This document shows, piece after piece, positions 45,040 through 58,439 of a stretch of 64,000 nt of DNA; position 1 is the stretch's first letter, and each line of letters opens with the position of its first letter. The stretch is from Diphasiastrum complanatum (lineage: Eukaryota; Streptophyta; Lycopodiopsida; Lycopodiales; Lycopodiaceae): NCBI GenBank assembly GCA_029204225.1, contig CM055103.1, positions 39,228,095-39,292,094 on the forward strand, written 5' to 3'. The notes below the pieces were generated by a model that had not been told where the DNA came from, made no database searches, and saw only the letters and a list, made by a program, of their open reading frames with translations. The translations under genes were made by a program, and so were the position numbers.

Positions 45040-48036
45040 AACAGGAGGAAGATGAGCTTTGTACTTGGCCTCACTAGATGACAATGAGATAGTGGCTTTT
45101 TTCTTTGACATCCATGATATAGCTCCATCACTTATGAAAATACAATGAGCACTAACGGATTTCCTATCCATTACATCTCCAGCATAGTCCGAATCCGAAA
45201 ATCCAAAAAGATTAGGTGAAGATCCCTCATACAATATGCCAAAATCTCGAGTTCCAATGATGTACCTCAAAACTCCCTTTCCTAGCTTCCAATGCTCCTC
45301 ACTAGGATCTTGCATGAATTGACTAAATCTTCCAACACAATAGCTTAGATCTGGTCTAGTAATGGTTAGATAGATGAGTGAACCAGTAGCTTCCTATAGA
45401 GAGTAATGTCCTCGAAGGATCTTTCATTACCTCTTATAGTTAGCTTTACATGAGACTCCCATAGGTGTATCACTAGCTTTTGCATCTACCATATGAAATC
45501 TTTCTAGAATAGAATTAGCATACTTCTCTTGAAAAATGAAAGTAGATTGAGAAGATCTAATGACTTCTATTCTCAAAATGTAATGCAAATTACCAAGATC
45601 ATGCACCTCAAACTCCTTCTTAAGAGTACTCTTGATATCCCGTGACATCTTGATTGTCTCCACCACTCAAGATGATATCATCCACATAGATTAACAAAAT
45701 GGTAACATCATTTCCAGAAAACCTATAATGAAGTGAATGACCATACTCACTCATAACAAATCGTTGAGAGAGTTAAAAAGTGTTAAGCTTAGCATACCAA
45801 CTCCTTGGTGCTTGCTTAAGGCCATACAAGCTCTTTTGTAGTAGACACACATGATTTGGCTTTGTTGATGAAATGTAGCTCTCGGGCTATTCCATGTACA
45901 CTTCCTCCTCAAGATCACCATTCAAGAATGCATTTGAAATGTCCATTTGCCATAGATCCCATCCATAAAGTGTAGCAAGTAAAATGATGACTCGGATGCT
46001 TACCATCTTTGCAATGGGTGCAAAGGTCTCATCATAGTCAATCTCTTGTTGTTGAGCATATCCTTTTGCTACTAACATTGCCTTGTACTTGTTGATAGAT
46101 CCATCTTGGTTTATCTTCACCTTGAAGATCCATTTGCATCCAAGAGCTTTCTTGTCCTTAGGCAAATCCACCGATCTCCATGTTCCATTCTTCGTAAGAG
46201 CTTGATACTCAAGATCCATTGCTTGGATCCACTCCTATTCTTCCCTTTCTTGATCTACACTTGTAGGCTCATCCAAAGAGGTTAGGAAAGCAACATAATT
46301 TCCAGAAACTACTTGCTTACCCTTTTGATCATATGTGAGCCTTGAAGGTTCTTGTCTTTCCCTTGATGTTCTCCTTGGCTTTTGACTTGATGACGGTTCA
46401 TCATCATCAGCATCCAAAGTAGGATCATTTTCATCAACATCAAGAATGATAGATCCATCCACACTACCGTCAACCATGCTTGAAGAAACTTTTGGAATGT
46501 TCCCCTTATCAAAGATGACGTCTCTACCAACAATCACTTTGTTAATAGAAGGAATGTAAACCTTGTAGGCTTTACCCACCTCACTATATCCAACAAAAAT
46601 ACCGCTTCTTGAAGATGGATCCTCCTTGGTCCTATCATCAAGAGTAATATTGACATAGCATGTCCATCCAAAGGTTCTTAGAAGGTTGACACTCGGCCTC
46701 CTCCTGAATAGCATCTCAAAAGGTGTCCTTCCATCCGAAATAGCACTCGGCCACCTATTGCACAAGAAATTGGCACACAACAAAGCTTGATCTCAAAATG
46801 GTTTGTCAAGATTAGCACTTAACCTCATAACTTTAGCACTTTCACATAAAGTCCTATTCTTCCTTTCAGCCACTCCATTTTGTTGTGGGGTCCTTGATGT
46901 TGTATACTCCCTCTTGATCCCATGCTCATCACAAAAGGCCTTGAACTTGGTAGATATGTACTCACCACCATTGTCACTCCTTAAGCACTTGATCCTTGTG
47001 GAAAATTGGTTCTCCATTGCATTCTTGAATGTGGCCGTGTAGATCACCCTCTTGTCATCTCCATATGCCAACAAAGAAGTGAAGTACTCTTTGTGAAAGG
47101 TCATGAGTGAACTTGCTCCACTATCAATCCACCAAGGATCTAGATCTCCATCATTAGCAAGCATACATGAAGACATCACAAAAGCATCATCATTTGCATC
47201 TTGAACATCCAAACCATCCTCATCAAGAGTAAGAATATCTTGCTTGTCTCCTTGATCTCTCTTTTTCTTGTAGCACTCACCTGCAAAGTGTCCTTTGATG
47301 CCACAATAGAAGCACTTAAGCTTTGATCTATCCTTATTTTTTCCACTTGAAGAAGCATCCACTTGATCTTGCCCTTTAGACCACTTACTTTTGGCTTTGC
47401 CCTTGAATTTGCCCTTTGTGAACATAGCATCCTCTTGAAGTGTCGATGTAGATCCACCTCTTGATTGAAGCCTATATTCTTCATTGATCAAGATCTTTTG
47501 AAGATCCATCAGACTTGGCAAAGTCTTTTGAATAGCAATACTTTGAACAATGTTAACATAAGCATCTAACAAGCCATTAAGAATCACTTGAATAAGCTCT
47601 CCTTCCTCAATGCTTTCATCAATGCAAGCCAACTCATCATTCAATGCTTTCATCCTCAAAACAAAAGTACTTGGACTTTATTCATTCTTTTGCAAACAAG
47701 AAAAGATTTGCCTTCTTAGAGTCAACACTCTAGAAGTAGACTTGGATTCATAAAGCTTCTTCAATGAATTCCAAGCTTCCAAAGATGATATGCACTTACC
47801 AGCTTCCTTGAGAAGCTCATTGGTAACATTCATCTTTATCATGTGTAGAGCCTTCTTGGCCCTCTTGTCATACCTCACTTGATCTTGTTATGTTTTTGGT
47901 CTCTCCTCCAAACCTACAACAATATCCAAAACATCATTCATTTCAAGAAGTGATTCCATCCCACTTTCCACAATGAATAGTTGCTTGAGGTAAGCCTATC
48001 ATTGGCTTCCAACATGACTCCAATTGAGGTTGCCAT
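45040..48036 (-). pseudogene. copia family B, gag-pol with in-frame internal deletion, minus strand
   Basis: Order on the minus strand: gag from ATG at 48036 (MATSIGVMLEANDRLTSSNYS; frameshift and stop near 47970-47880), UBN2 gag to about 47420, CCHC knuckle CFYCGIKGHFAGEC near 47300, protease WWIDSGASS near 47120. Then the frame jumps directly to the integrase second half (FSTRIKCLRSDNGGEYIS, RTPQQNGVAERKNRT, 47010-46830). Integrase C-terminus 46783-46235; reverse transcriptase 46219-45670 (LGCKWIFKVK, YVDD near 45685); RNase H 45315-45045 (DSDYAGD). The protease second half, pre-integrase domain and integrase N-terminus are missing with the frame kept. The 3' end and 3' LTR are missing. Confidence 0.88.
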
Positions 48037-48630
48037 GTAGCAATGACCTGATCTTCTTTTTCAACCTGTTTCAATGCACAAAGCACTCCTTTGAACAACA
48101 ACAAATTATTTCAAAAGAAATCACCAAGATTTGAAACTATCTCACAAATTTTCTTCTAGCACTTATACCAGAAAAAAAATCTACACATAGAATCATGGAA
48201 TCTTGATCAACCTATGATCTATCCTGAATCTAATGACTTTTGCCACTTCCTGAGATTTGAAACACACTCAAATGAAGTCCAACATCCTCACTATCTAGAG
48301 ATCCAATCAAAATTAGGGTTTTGTCAAAATCACAAAAGATTGACTATTCCAAATCTACATGCAAATGTTAAAATTTTGATTATGCAATCTAATAGCCACC
48401 ACTTAGGCTGAGTCAATGATCCAAAAATCGGCCAAATCTAGTATGTGAAATCAAAAATTGGAATTGATCAAGTTTGTAAACCTATTTAGGGTCTTGATCT
48501 ACAAAAGATCCAATCTACAAAAGCAAAAAACTCGATTTTGGTGTACAATCCCCTCTAGCATGCTCTAGCCTTGATATCTTCACCAAATCATTGATAGACC
48601 TGATTTCCTCCTTCATAACTTGAAACACAA
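48037..48630 (-). other. 5' leader of copia family B
   Basis: Non-coding stretch between the gag start and the primer-binding site, as expected for an element leader. Confidence 0.6.
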
Positions 48631-48642
48631 GCTCTGATACCA
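48631..48642 (-). promoter_or_regulatory. primer-binding site of copia family B
   Basis: GCTCTGATACCA is the reverse complement of the initiator-Met tRNA primer-binding site and touches the LTR edge. Confidence 0.85.
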
Positions 48643-49290
48643 TGTGAAATTTTTTAGATCATTAAGATCCAATCACCTTGAAAGATCTTTGGTTAGAAAG
48701 AGAAATACACTACCAATCTCACCAATGTAGAAAAATCAGCATCTACACACAAATTGAGATGCAAACACTAATAGAACTTGATCAAACTTGAATGAAATGA
48801 TAAAGTACTATTGCTATCCATACAAAACCATCAAGCTATCGTATTTCACACGTGTGGATCCAAAAATAACAAATATAGATCATTCTACACATAAAATTGG
48901 ATGCAATCACAAGTATAGTGCACCAATGGATAGTAGAACCCAAGAGCACCATGTATAAGCATGAAATGAGATAGAGAAGAGAGAAGATCACTCTATCCAT
49001 GAGTTACATCCTTTTATAACAGGTCCAAATCCTATTTGGCCACTTGGCTTTCCCTCCAAAATGCCAACCCTACTATTTTTGGGTCTAGATTCAAAGTACC
49101 CAACATTCAAATTTGAATCTAGTCAAGCTCGCCTTCTAACTTTCCCACACTTTCAAAAAGTGTTTATTCAAATGACATTTAGACTAATGAACTTTGAAAA
49201 GTCAATCTCTAAGTCTAAAAACAAAGTTGGCCTCAATATGCCAAATATGGAAATATAGCAAATATGATCAAACTAGTTGAATCTTTCACA
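48643..49290 (-). mobile_element. 5' LTR of copia family B
   Basis: It is 648 bp, bounded by the perfect inverted heptamers TGTGAAA (48643) and TTTCACA (49284-49290), and adjoins the primer-binding site. No second copy lies in the window, so insertion age cannot be estimated. Confidence 0.8.
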
Positions 49291-50681
49291 GAAGATGGCT
49301 AGGCATTAGAGACAATCGTTGCCAATTTTTGAAAATAGCTAAATGATAGGCATCAAAGACAACCATTACTAGCTATGATCAAAGATTTAGTTATTTCTTC
49401 ACATGGATACAATAGGATACTAACATGAATCAAATAATGGAAAATAAAAAATAAGAAGTGTGAACATATAGATAATTTAACACATTAACACAAATAATAT
49501 TAGACAAGAAAAGGTAGTAAGATAGGTTTGAAATGTATTGCGTTGAATGACAATGTACAAAACAAATAAAACTGAGAAATCAATCACTTAAATAACTTAG
49601 TAAGCTCTAAAAATGCGTTGTGCTACTAGCTTTTTAGGTCACATTATTTTGTTATTCTCTAAGAATTAAATCTATTTGATCGAGTAATACTAACTAATTC
49701 TCTTCGTGCAACTTATGATTTTGTGTTTTGCAGGTAACACTATTTTGTTATTATCTAAGATTTGAATCTATTTGATCAAGTAAGACTAAGCAATTCTCTT
49801 AGTATAATTTATGATTTGTGTTTCAAACAAGTTTTAAAAGAAGATCCTGACGTTCTTTTCTAGGTTTTTAGTGAAACAAGATATCCAGAGGTAATCAAAG
49901 ATCATATCGATAACACATCACTCAATGTTCTTGGATTAGGTGATTTTAATGTGGAATGGCATTTGGATGGAGACATGAAGTCATTAAAGTGCATGTTCAA
50001 TGTCCCTCATGGAGAAAAATTCAAAACATTCATGCCTATTTTGCATGAAGACTATAAGTTGCCAACACTACTCACTCATTCTTGTTACATTTATATACAG
50101 TCGTAGAAAGTTTCTAGGAATTTAGTAAGTCTCGAAACAAGATTAGTAGGCAAACAACCATTTAAAGTACAAGCATGTATGTATTTGAGTAGTGAGAAAT
50201 GTATAGAGACAATGATTAGTTGCAACAGTTTGTGAATGCAAGCTTAATCGACCGAACTATATTGGACATCGTGCGTGCATTACATTTTGAGTATCACATT
50301 GTATTTTCAACCCTGAAGATTGATTTTGCATTTTGACCCTGAAGTTGAAAGTTGACTAGGATCACATTTTTGGGTTGGGATCAAAATAGATGACAGTGTG
50401 AAATGATGGTTGAATTCTTGATTTCAACACTAGGAACCGAAATAGATGACGATTCAATTCGATCCATTGATCCAAGCCAAGAATCAACTTAGATTTAATC
50501 CGATTCTAATTTTTGATCCACTATGCAAGTTTCATGTAAATACAAATTATGTGAAAACTAGTTCATTTCTATAGACCTATAAATATTTATGAGTAAAATT
50601 GTAGTTTGTGTGCGTACTATTTTAGTTTAGGCAAGTATATACAAAATAAGTGTTGGAAATAGATGAAGATAGGATGATAGC
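49291..50681. repeat. gene-free stretch with first copies of an AAGACAACCATT motif
   Basis: The word GGC(A/G)T(C/T)(A/T)(A/G)AGACAA(C/T)C(A/G)T occurs near 49302 and 49349 and again near 50876, 51318 and 51354. No gene was recognised. Confidence 0.4.
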
Positions 50682-50935
50682 TCTGATAACACATTGTTGG
50701 AATGGACTTACTTGAGAACAAGACCAAATTATTAAATTGTGTTCCAGGAGATGATTATGGTAGGACACCCGACAATTGGTTACAAGGTTCAGAATAGACT
50801 ACTATAGGAAATAAACACATTGAAAAAAGATCTTTCACTTTAGTACTTTGAGCTATTTTGATCTTGTCAGAAGGAGTCTAAGACAACCATTCCAATGAGC
50901 TTCAGGAGGCATCTGGGACTTCCATAGAAACTCAA
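50682..50935 (-). other. degenerate minus-strand primer-binding site and possible LTR edge
   Basis: GCTCTGATAACA (50682-50693) is one substitution from the reverse-complemented primer-binding site and is followed by TGTTGGAATGG. This would fit the 5' end of another minus-strand copia. The evidence is thin. Confidence 0.3.
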
Positions 50936-51235
50936 TGTTGCTTTGGAATCTAGTGAGAGACTAACTACCTCCAATTACTCTATTTGGAAGGTAAGGATGG
51001 AGTCAATTTTGATCCTCCAAGATGTAATGGATATTGTCCTTGGACTTGAGGAGGAGCCTCAAGTGCTTCAAGAAGTCCAAAGGTACAAGAAAAGAGCTAG
51101 AATGGCTCTTCACTATATCAAGATGAATGTTTCAAATGAAGTGTTAAGAGAAATTGGTGCTTGCACCTTGGCCAAGGAGATTTGGGATGTTGGGGTGCTC
51201 TCGAATAAATTAGGTGTGGAATAAGAAACACAGCT
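50936..51235 (+). pseudogene. copia gag N-terminal fragment
   Basis: It reads ALESSERLTTSNYSIWKVRMESIL, VMDIVLGLEEEP, KKRARMALHYIKMNVSNEVLREIGACTLAKEIWDV, then stops. It resembles the gag N-terminus of family B (ANDRLTSSNYS; KALHMIKMNVTNELLKEAG) but lies on the plus strand. There is no zinc knuckle or pol. Confidence 0.7.
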
Positions 51236-51619
51236 CCAACATGGAGAACTTTACAGGATCTTTACCAAAACTACAACATCAACATGACTTAGATCGAATG
51301 GAGGAATGTCTTGGTAGGTGTCAGAGACAACCATGAAGGAAGCGAACAATTAGGCGTCTAAGACAATCATGCTTCCTTTGAGATTAGACATTCCGAATTG
51401 AGTGAGTATCAATTGAGAAAAAAAATTATCAAAAAGTATTCGTAGTGCAAAAAACATAAGGAAATAGAGAATCTAAATTAAGTAGTTGTGAATACAACGA
51501 TGAGATCACAATCATGTGCCCAAGAATGGTTCAAAATAATGGCGCATTGTGTGCAGTGATCTTACTTAGCTAGCTACAAATTAAACAACTATCTCTATTC
51601 CTTGAATAGCTTTCACTCT
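51236..51619. other. gene-free stretch with two AAGACAACCAT-type motifs
   Basis: Only the motif copies near 51318 and 51354 stand out. Confidence 0.35.
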
Positions 51620-52273
<654 letters not shown>

Positions 52274-52865
52274 AAGCTTAACTCCTAGGACCCTAAATGA
52301 AATTAAGCAAGCTACATAATGCAACATGATTTTCTCTTGACAGAGGCTTAGTCAAGATATTAGACAACATACTTGCAGTAGGACAATAACTTAATTCGAC
52401 ATCTTTATTCTGAACTTTCTCTCTAAGAAAATGAAATTGAATTTCAATGTGTTTAGTTCTAGAGTGAGTTCATGGGTTCAGAGACAGAGCAATGCAGCTC
52501 TGATTGTCGCAATAGAGTATAGTTGGACTGATTTGAGAGATCATAAGATCTTGAAGCAATCTTCTGAGCCAGATAATTTCCTTCACTATAGAGGTAGCTG
52601 CAACATATTCTGTGGATGCATTTCTTCTTGCGACTATTCCATGAGATGAGTCCTCCTGCTAGAAAGCAAAGATAGCCAGATGTGGATTTTCTCATGTCCA
52701 CATTACCAGCCCAATCAGAGTCAGAATAAGTAAGTAAGGTCAAAGCATCTTATGTATTTCCATTATTACACAAAGCATAGTGATTGGTGGCTTGAATGTA
52801 TCTTAGTACTCTGAGTAGACCTTTCTAGTGAGGTAGATCCAGATTTGACATAAAATGTGACAATG
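52274..52865 (-). pseudogene. copia RNase H fragment
   Basis: On the minus strand: LLTYSDSDWAGNVDMRKSTSGYLCFLAGGLISWNSRKKK (52740-52630), then frameshifted YSEGNYLA, and KHIEIQFHFLREKV, YCPTASMLSNILTKPL near 52450-52330. It ends at the polypurine tract. Reverse transcriptase and everything upstream are missing. Confidence 0.75.
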
Positions 52866-53882
52866 TGCTGACTGTTTTTTGCGCAAGCATCTACTTGCTC
52901 TATGTTTACAGATTTGCCTCTCTCTACTTCAACGTCTGCTGCCATAATCACTCAATGTTCACGACTGGCTCTACTTATCTATCAGCGCCTATTTGGACTC
53001 TGTTAGCAGCGACTCACTCAATGTTTGCTGCTATTCTTCTGACAAAGAGTCTGCTAAGCAACAAATCTATTGGTAACGGGTCTGCTATGGCCTCTAGCGA
53101 CTGTTTGGTTGTAGAACAATGGTAGTGTGTCCCGCCTGTCAAAGACACACCTACGACATGATTCAGAACCTTATTTGATAATGGTAGCTCATCTTGAATA
53201 TAGGATCTGACAAGAACTCATTTTCTACTTTCTACAGTTCTGTTTTAGTTTTTTTCTTTATCGTTATAGTCTGTAGATTATTGCTAAACTAAACTAAGCA
53301 AGAACAGGGAATTAAACTAAATCTACTCCTATTGAAATCAGAAAATCAACATCAGCACAACAACTTCTAAACTAAAGCAATGGAAATCCTACAAAGTGCT
53401 TCCTACAACTGTCACTCAACAGTTGTAAGAAGAACTCCTCAGGGAGTAGAAACCAAGAGACATCAAAAAACAGTGGAATGGTCGATCGATTTCCATGTCC
53501 TGCACATCTATCTGATACTAATTCCAAACCAAACTTTAAGAGAAGAAAGCATTAACAAGCACATTCATACATCAGTACCCAAACAAGAATGCATGAAGAT
53601 GGAGCATGAGAAGGAATGCACGTAGAATGATCTTCCATTAACAAAACAACAACATTTTAGTACAGATTACATGCTCTTGAACTCGTGGAGGAGACCTCTA
53701 TCTATAGCCACGAGTTGTAGAACCCAATTACATATTATTTTTTGAATCTCTCTTTCACGGCAGTCTATGACTCCTACATTGATAATCTGATTCCTCACAT
53801 AAAGAACTGTTCAAAACTCCATTCTCCGAGTGATCCACGATCCTGATAGTGGTTATAGTAATTTATTTTTCTCAGACAGGAG
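52866..53882 (+). other. possible 5' LTR region of the next copia
   Basis: It lies upstream of the primer-binding-site cluster, where an LTR is expected, but no second copy exists to set its ends. There is no coding sequence. Confidence 0.3.
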
Positions 53883-53988
53883 TGGTATCAGAGCAAACAA
53901 TCACAATCACAACAAGTGGCCTCAGAGCCACAAAAATTTTCCAACAGTGGTATTAGAGCCACAATCTTCAACACGTGGTATCAGAGCC
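53883..53988 (+). promoter_or_regulatory. four primer-binding-site-like motifs in a row
   Basis: TGGTATCAGAGC (53883), TGGCCTCAGAGCC (53917), TGGTATTAGAGCC (53948) and TGGTATCAGAGCC (53976) lie 34, 31 and 28 bp apart, before the gag ATG at 54080. Two are perfect for initiator-Met tRNA priming and two carry one or two changes. Confidence 0.8.
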
Positions 53989-54079
53989 AAGGTTCATTGG
54001 ATTACCAGAGTCTAGGACGTATTTTAACTCTGTAGAACTATTTTTTTTGTTTGTGTTTCATCTCTGCTACTCTATCGCT

Positions 54080-55412
54080 ATGGAAGGTTTAATCTCAGAG
54101 ATCCACTTAATCAACAAATTCAGCAGAGATGACTTCCACATGTGGAAGTTCAAGATGAGAATGATCTTGATCGAGAAAGAGCTATGGAGGTACGTAAATG
54201 GTTGCTTCTTAGCAACACTCCTACGTTGTCTCTAGAAGCATTTATCAGTCACGATGAATCTGTCACAGTTACAGAAGCTCTATCAATGCCCAATGTAGAC
54301 AATTGTAAGGCTGTCATGGATGCTGAGTATCAGTCTCTAATGAAGAACAGGACCTGGAGTCTTGCCAATCCTCCTACTCGTGTAAAACCAATTGACTCCA
54401 AGTGGATCTTTAAGCTGAAGCTTAAGCCAGATGGATGCATATCCAAATGGAAAACTAGACTAGTGGTTAAAGGCTTTGAACAAGTATATGGGATAGACTA
54501 CACTGAGACCTTTAGTCCAGTGGTAAAGCATCAGTCTATTCGTACCAACTGGCTATAGCTGCTGCAGAGAGTTTGGACATTCACCAGATGGATGTCCAGA
54601 TAGCATTCCTACGCAGATTTATACAATAAGATATATTCATCTATTAACCAGAAGGTTACATCCTTCAAGGCAAGGAGCATCTGATATGTAAATTGAATAA
54701 GGCTTTATATGGTCTTAAGCAAGCTCCCCAAGCCTGGTATGACAGAATCAATCATTTCTTGTTGCAGCACAATTTTACTTCTTGCTCTGAGACTGCAATG
54801 TATATCTCAGGCATAAAGGATCAAGCCATGTCATAATAGCATTATACGTTGATGATTCTATAATCATCAGCAATTCAAATCAGTTATTATAGGAAACCAA
54901 ATCTCTGCTTTCATCGGAGTTTGAGATGACTGATTTAGGCCCAGTCCATTACCTTCTTGGTATGGAGATCAGCAGAGATCGCGCAAGCAGAAGGATAACT
55001 ATAAGCCAAGAATCCTACCTGACTAATGTACTTCGCAAATATGGCATGGAGGACTGCAAGCCCATAGACACACCTATGGATCCAGCAGCTAAGCTGTCCA
55101 AAGACATGTGTCCCAAAACTCAAGCAGATTAGCAAGAAATATGCAGGTATTCTTATCAGTCTGTCATAGGATCAATTATGTATTCTATGATCTGCACATG
55201 ACCTGATCTAGCATATGCAATAAGCACATTGTCTTAGTACATGTCCAATCTAGGCCTATAGCACTAGAAAGCTCTGCAAAGAATACTGAGGTACATTCAA
55301 GCTACAAAGCACTATGCTTTGAGCTATAATGGCAATATGGAAGCTGCACTCACATTGACCACTTATTTAGATTCAGATTGGGCAGGAGACGTGGATACCA
55401 AAAACTGCATGC
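54080..55412 (+). pseudogene. copia family C: gag start joined to reverse transcriptase and RNase H
   Basis: Gag begins at ATG 54080 (MEGLISEIHLINKFSRDDFHMWKFKM) and stops after about 42 residues (ELWRYVNG). It is followed, in another frame, by the pre-RT and reverse transcriptase (EALSMPNVDNCKAVMDAEYQSL, IDSKWIFKLKLKPDG, YTETFSPVVK). YVDD lies near 54850, DLGPVHYLLGMEI near 54935, and a decayed RNase H ends with LDSDWAGDVDTKN at about 55405. Most of gag and all of protease and integrase are deleted; several stops and frame changes occur in the RT. Confidence 0.85.
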
Positions 55413-55997
55413 CAACTCTCAAAATTACCTAGACATGTGTAGATCATGAAAACTACTTTGCATGTTGCATGCACTGATTGCATGTTGTTTGCATACACTC
55501 CGAATGACTTTGCATGTAATCTAGACTTCTGCATGACATCAAGATTGAAGCTACCTAACTCAAACTCGACCTAATCTAGACGGTTATGTGCTCAATTCAC
55601 ATACCTTTATGTACAATAAAATATACAATGGAAATAAGATAGGCATGGCCCCAAAACTTGAGATAGGAAGATATAATTTTACTAATCTTCACATGATTGA
55701 TATAGATAGGAGGTACGCATGAAGAGCTGTGATCTATTTATAGTTGACCTGCATAAGGATTGCATGGGCTCATGCACAAGATCCTACTCTCTATATATTG
55801 AGGTAGAGATTATCCCATCGACGATTTGGTCTAGGTTACCTGTAGAGCTCTTCTCCTCTTGTTATCAGATGGCATGGCTTGGGGGCTAGATCCAGGATAC
55901 TCTAGGAGGGATCTAGGATTGGTTGGGTGGTTTTGCTCCACAGTCTCTCTTGTGTTTTCCTATCCTCATCTTAGGGGTTTTCCCTAGTGGTCTTTAC
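55413..55997. other. gene-free stretch between two copia fragments
   Basis: It contains several GCATG words near 55455-55525. No gene or LTR edge can be fixed. Confidence 0.35.
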
Positions 55998-58300
55998 ATA
56001 TGTGCTCTTTGTTCCAAAGCTCACTAAGAATCTTATTAGTGTTGGCCAATTTTTTGATAATGGCTTTGATGTCAAATTTCATATTGACACTTGTGTAATC
56101 AAGAAATAAGATGACATTATGGCATGTGGATCTCGATTTGGAGGCATCTACAAATTGGATCCAAGAGAGAGTGCAAAATCTTGTGATATTGCATATGTGA
56201 TTAAGCTTTCCAAAGAATAATTATGTCATAGACGATTGGGCCATCCCAACTTCAAAACTATGCATTCTATAGTCAAAGAAGTCAAAGCAATTGGCTTGCC
56301 AAAGATATTCTTAGTGCACTCAGATTTGCATTTCTCGACATGCAAAAGCAAGGGAGGAGCCACTTATTTTGTCACATTTATTGATGATTACACAATATTT
56401 ACATGGTTGTATCTTCTATCTTCAAAAGCTATGGTGTTTGATTATTTTCCCAAATTCAAAGCTTATGTTGAACATCAATTCTCTTTCAAGATTAAAGCTT
56501 TGAGATGTGATGGTGGTGGAGAATACATCTCCAACAAGTTTCATGATTATTGTGAGCAAGAAGGAATCAAAAGAGAATTCTTTTGTGCCTATTTCCCTTC
56601 TCAAAATAGGATGGTCGAGAGGAAGAATAGAGCTTAATTTTATGTGCGTGTGCCAAAGCTCTAATAATTGAAGCATCCTTGCCTAGAGATTTTTGGGGAG
56701 AGGCCATCAATTGTGTCAATTATCTATGCAATATACTCCCCCATCTTGCTCTTGGAGGAAAGACACCTTATGAGATGCTATATAAAGAGAACCTAAGGTT
56801 GACCACCTTAGAATCTTTAGATGTACTTGTTTTGCTCATATTCCTTTGGAGACTAGAAAGAAGAATAATCCTAGCTCAAGCAAAGAGTTAGGTGGTCATC
56901 TACCAAGAAGGCTTATAGAGTCTACATACTCTCTACTCCCAAAGTTATTGAAAGTAGAGATGTCACTTTTCATGAAGACCAAAAGATTACCTTGGATGAG
57001 GCTAAGATCAAGGCATCTCATGATGAATCTTCTACTATCTCTATTGATGACAATCATGATAGGAAGAGCATTCTCATGTATTCTCACCTAGAAGATCGAT
57101 GAGAGAGAGATCTGAGGCCAAGAGGCTCTCATACATTGATAAAGGCAAGCAAATGGATGTTGAATCCACCAATTATTCATATTTGACCTCTCATGAAGAG
57201 CCAAGAAGTGTCCAAGGTGCACTCCATTCAAAGCTTTGATTACCAATAATACTTGGGAGCTCCACCATCTAACAAGCATATTATTGGATGCAAATGAGTG
57301 TTTTAATCAAGTACAACAATGATGGCACCATCAACAAATTCAAAGGAATGCTATGTGCAAAAGGATATGCCCAAATCCAAGGCCTTGACTATGAAGACAC
57401 CTTTGCAACCATTGCAAATATGGTGACTATAAGGATCATCATCTCTATTGCTTGCTACTTCAAGTAATACGGAACAACCACAAGGCTTCATCAAGCATGG
57501 TGAAGAATCCTAATTTTGCCTACTTCTCAAAAATCTATATGGGCTTAAGCAAGCCCCAAGATTATGGTTTGCAAGGCTCAACTCATTTCTCATCTCACTT
57601 GGATTTGTTCTAAGTGACTATGATCCTTCCATGTACTTAAAGTTTGTTGATAGTGATCTTGTCATTCTCATCATTTATGTAGATGACATCATCATATGTG
57701 GAAGTTGCATAAAGCTAGTAGATGAGACTAGAAGTGCACTTGGTAGCAAGTTTAAAGTGCAAGATCTAGGAGAGCCTCACTACATACTAGGCCTAGAGAT
57801 TCATCTTCATCATGATTATGCTTTCATAAGTCAATATAAATATGCTCTTTCAATGCTCAAGAAGTTCAGTATGGAAAATTGCAAGAGTGTAGATATCTAT
57901 GGAGCATATTGTAGAAGATCCTAATAAGGGAGATGAAAGATCCTTCGAGGACATCACCCTTTTTAGGAGTCGTATTGGCTCCTTGATTTGGTTGACCATC
58001 ACTAGTCCGATTTGAGCTATTGTGTGCACATGCTAAGTCAATCCATGCAAGATCTTGGGATCTATTATCGGAAATCAGCCAAGAGAGCCTTGAGGTATGT
58101 ATCTTCAACACATGATTATGGATTACTCTACAAAAGTGAAGATCTATCTATGGTTGGCTACTAGGACTCGGATTTTGCTAGTGACAAGGTGGATTGAAAA
58201 TACACAAGTGCTTACACTATATTTCTTGGAGGAAATATCATAAACCAAGCTTTGTTTCCAAGTCTCACAATGCAGTGGTCAATCAATAAATCATTCCATT
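55998..58300 (+). pseudogene. copia family D pol, heavily eroded
   Basis: Order: protease end (LFVPKLTKNLISVGQFFDNGFDV), pre-integrase (GGIYKLDPRES, RRLGHPNFKTMHS), integrase with the zinc finger deleted (GLPK joins directly to LVHSDLHFS) then GGATYFVTFIDDYT, ALRCDGGGEYIS, SQNRMVERKNRA (to 56636). Integrase C-terminus follows with frame changes, then a reverse transcriptase beginning near 57230, YVDD near 57685, DLGEPHYILGLEI near 57765, and an eroded RNase H to about 58300. It is the plus-strand relative of the fragment at 26331-27107. Confidence 0.82.
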
Positions 58301-58439
58301 GGCACAATAGTAGTTTGTCCATATGAGTCCATTTTTTAGTAGGTTTATTTAGCCATCTCCATCTACACTCCTCATGTTCAAGTTTTCATTTATAGACAAG
58401 AAAATCGTTCTTGCTGAATTTGAAAGCATACAATATCAA

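Noticed and set aside
52459-52743. A host gene encoding a small protein
   Set aside because: It is copia RNase H (YSDSDWAG), frameshifted and next to a polypurine tract.
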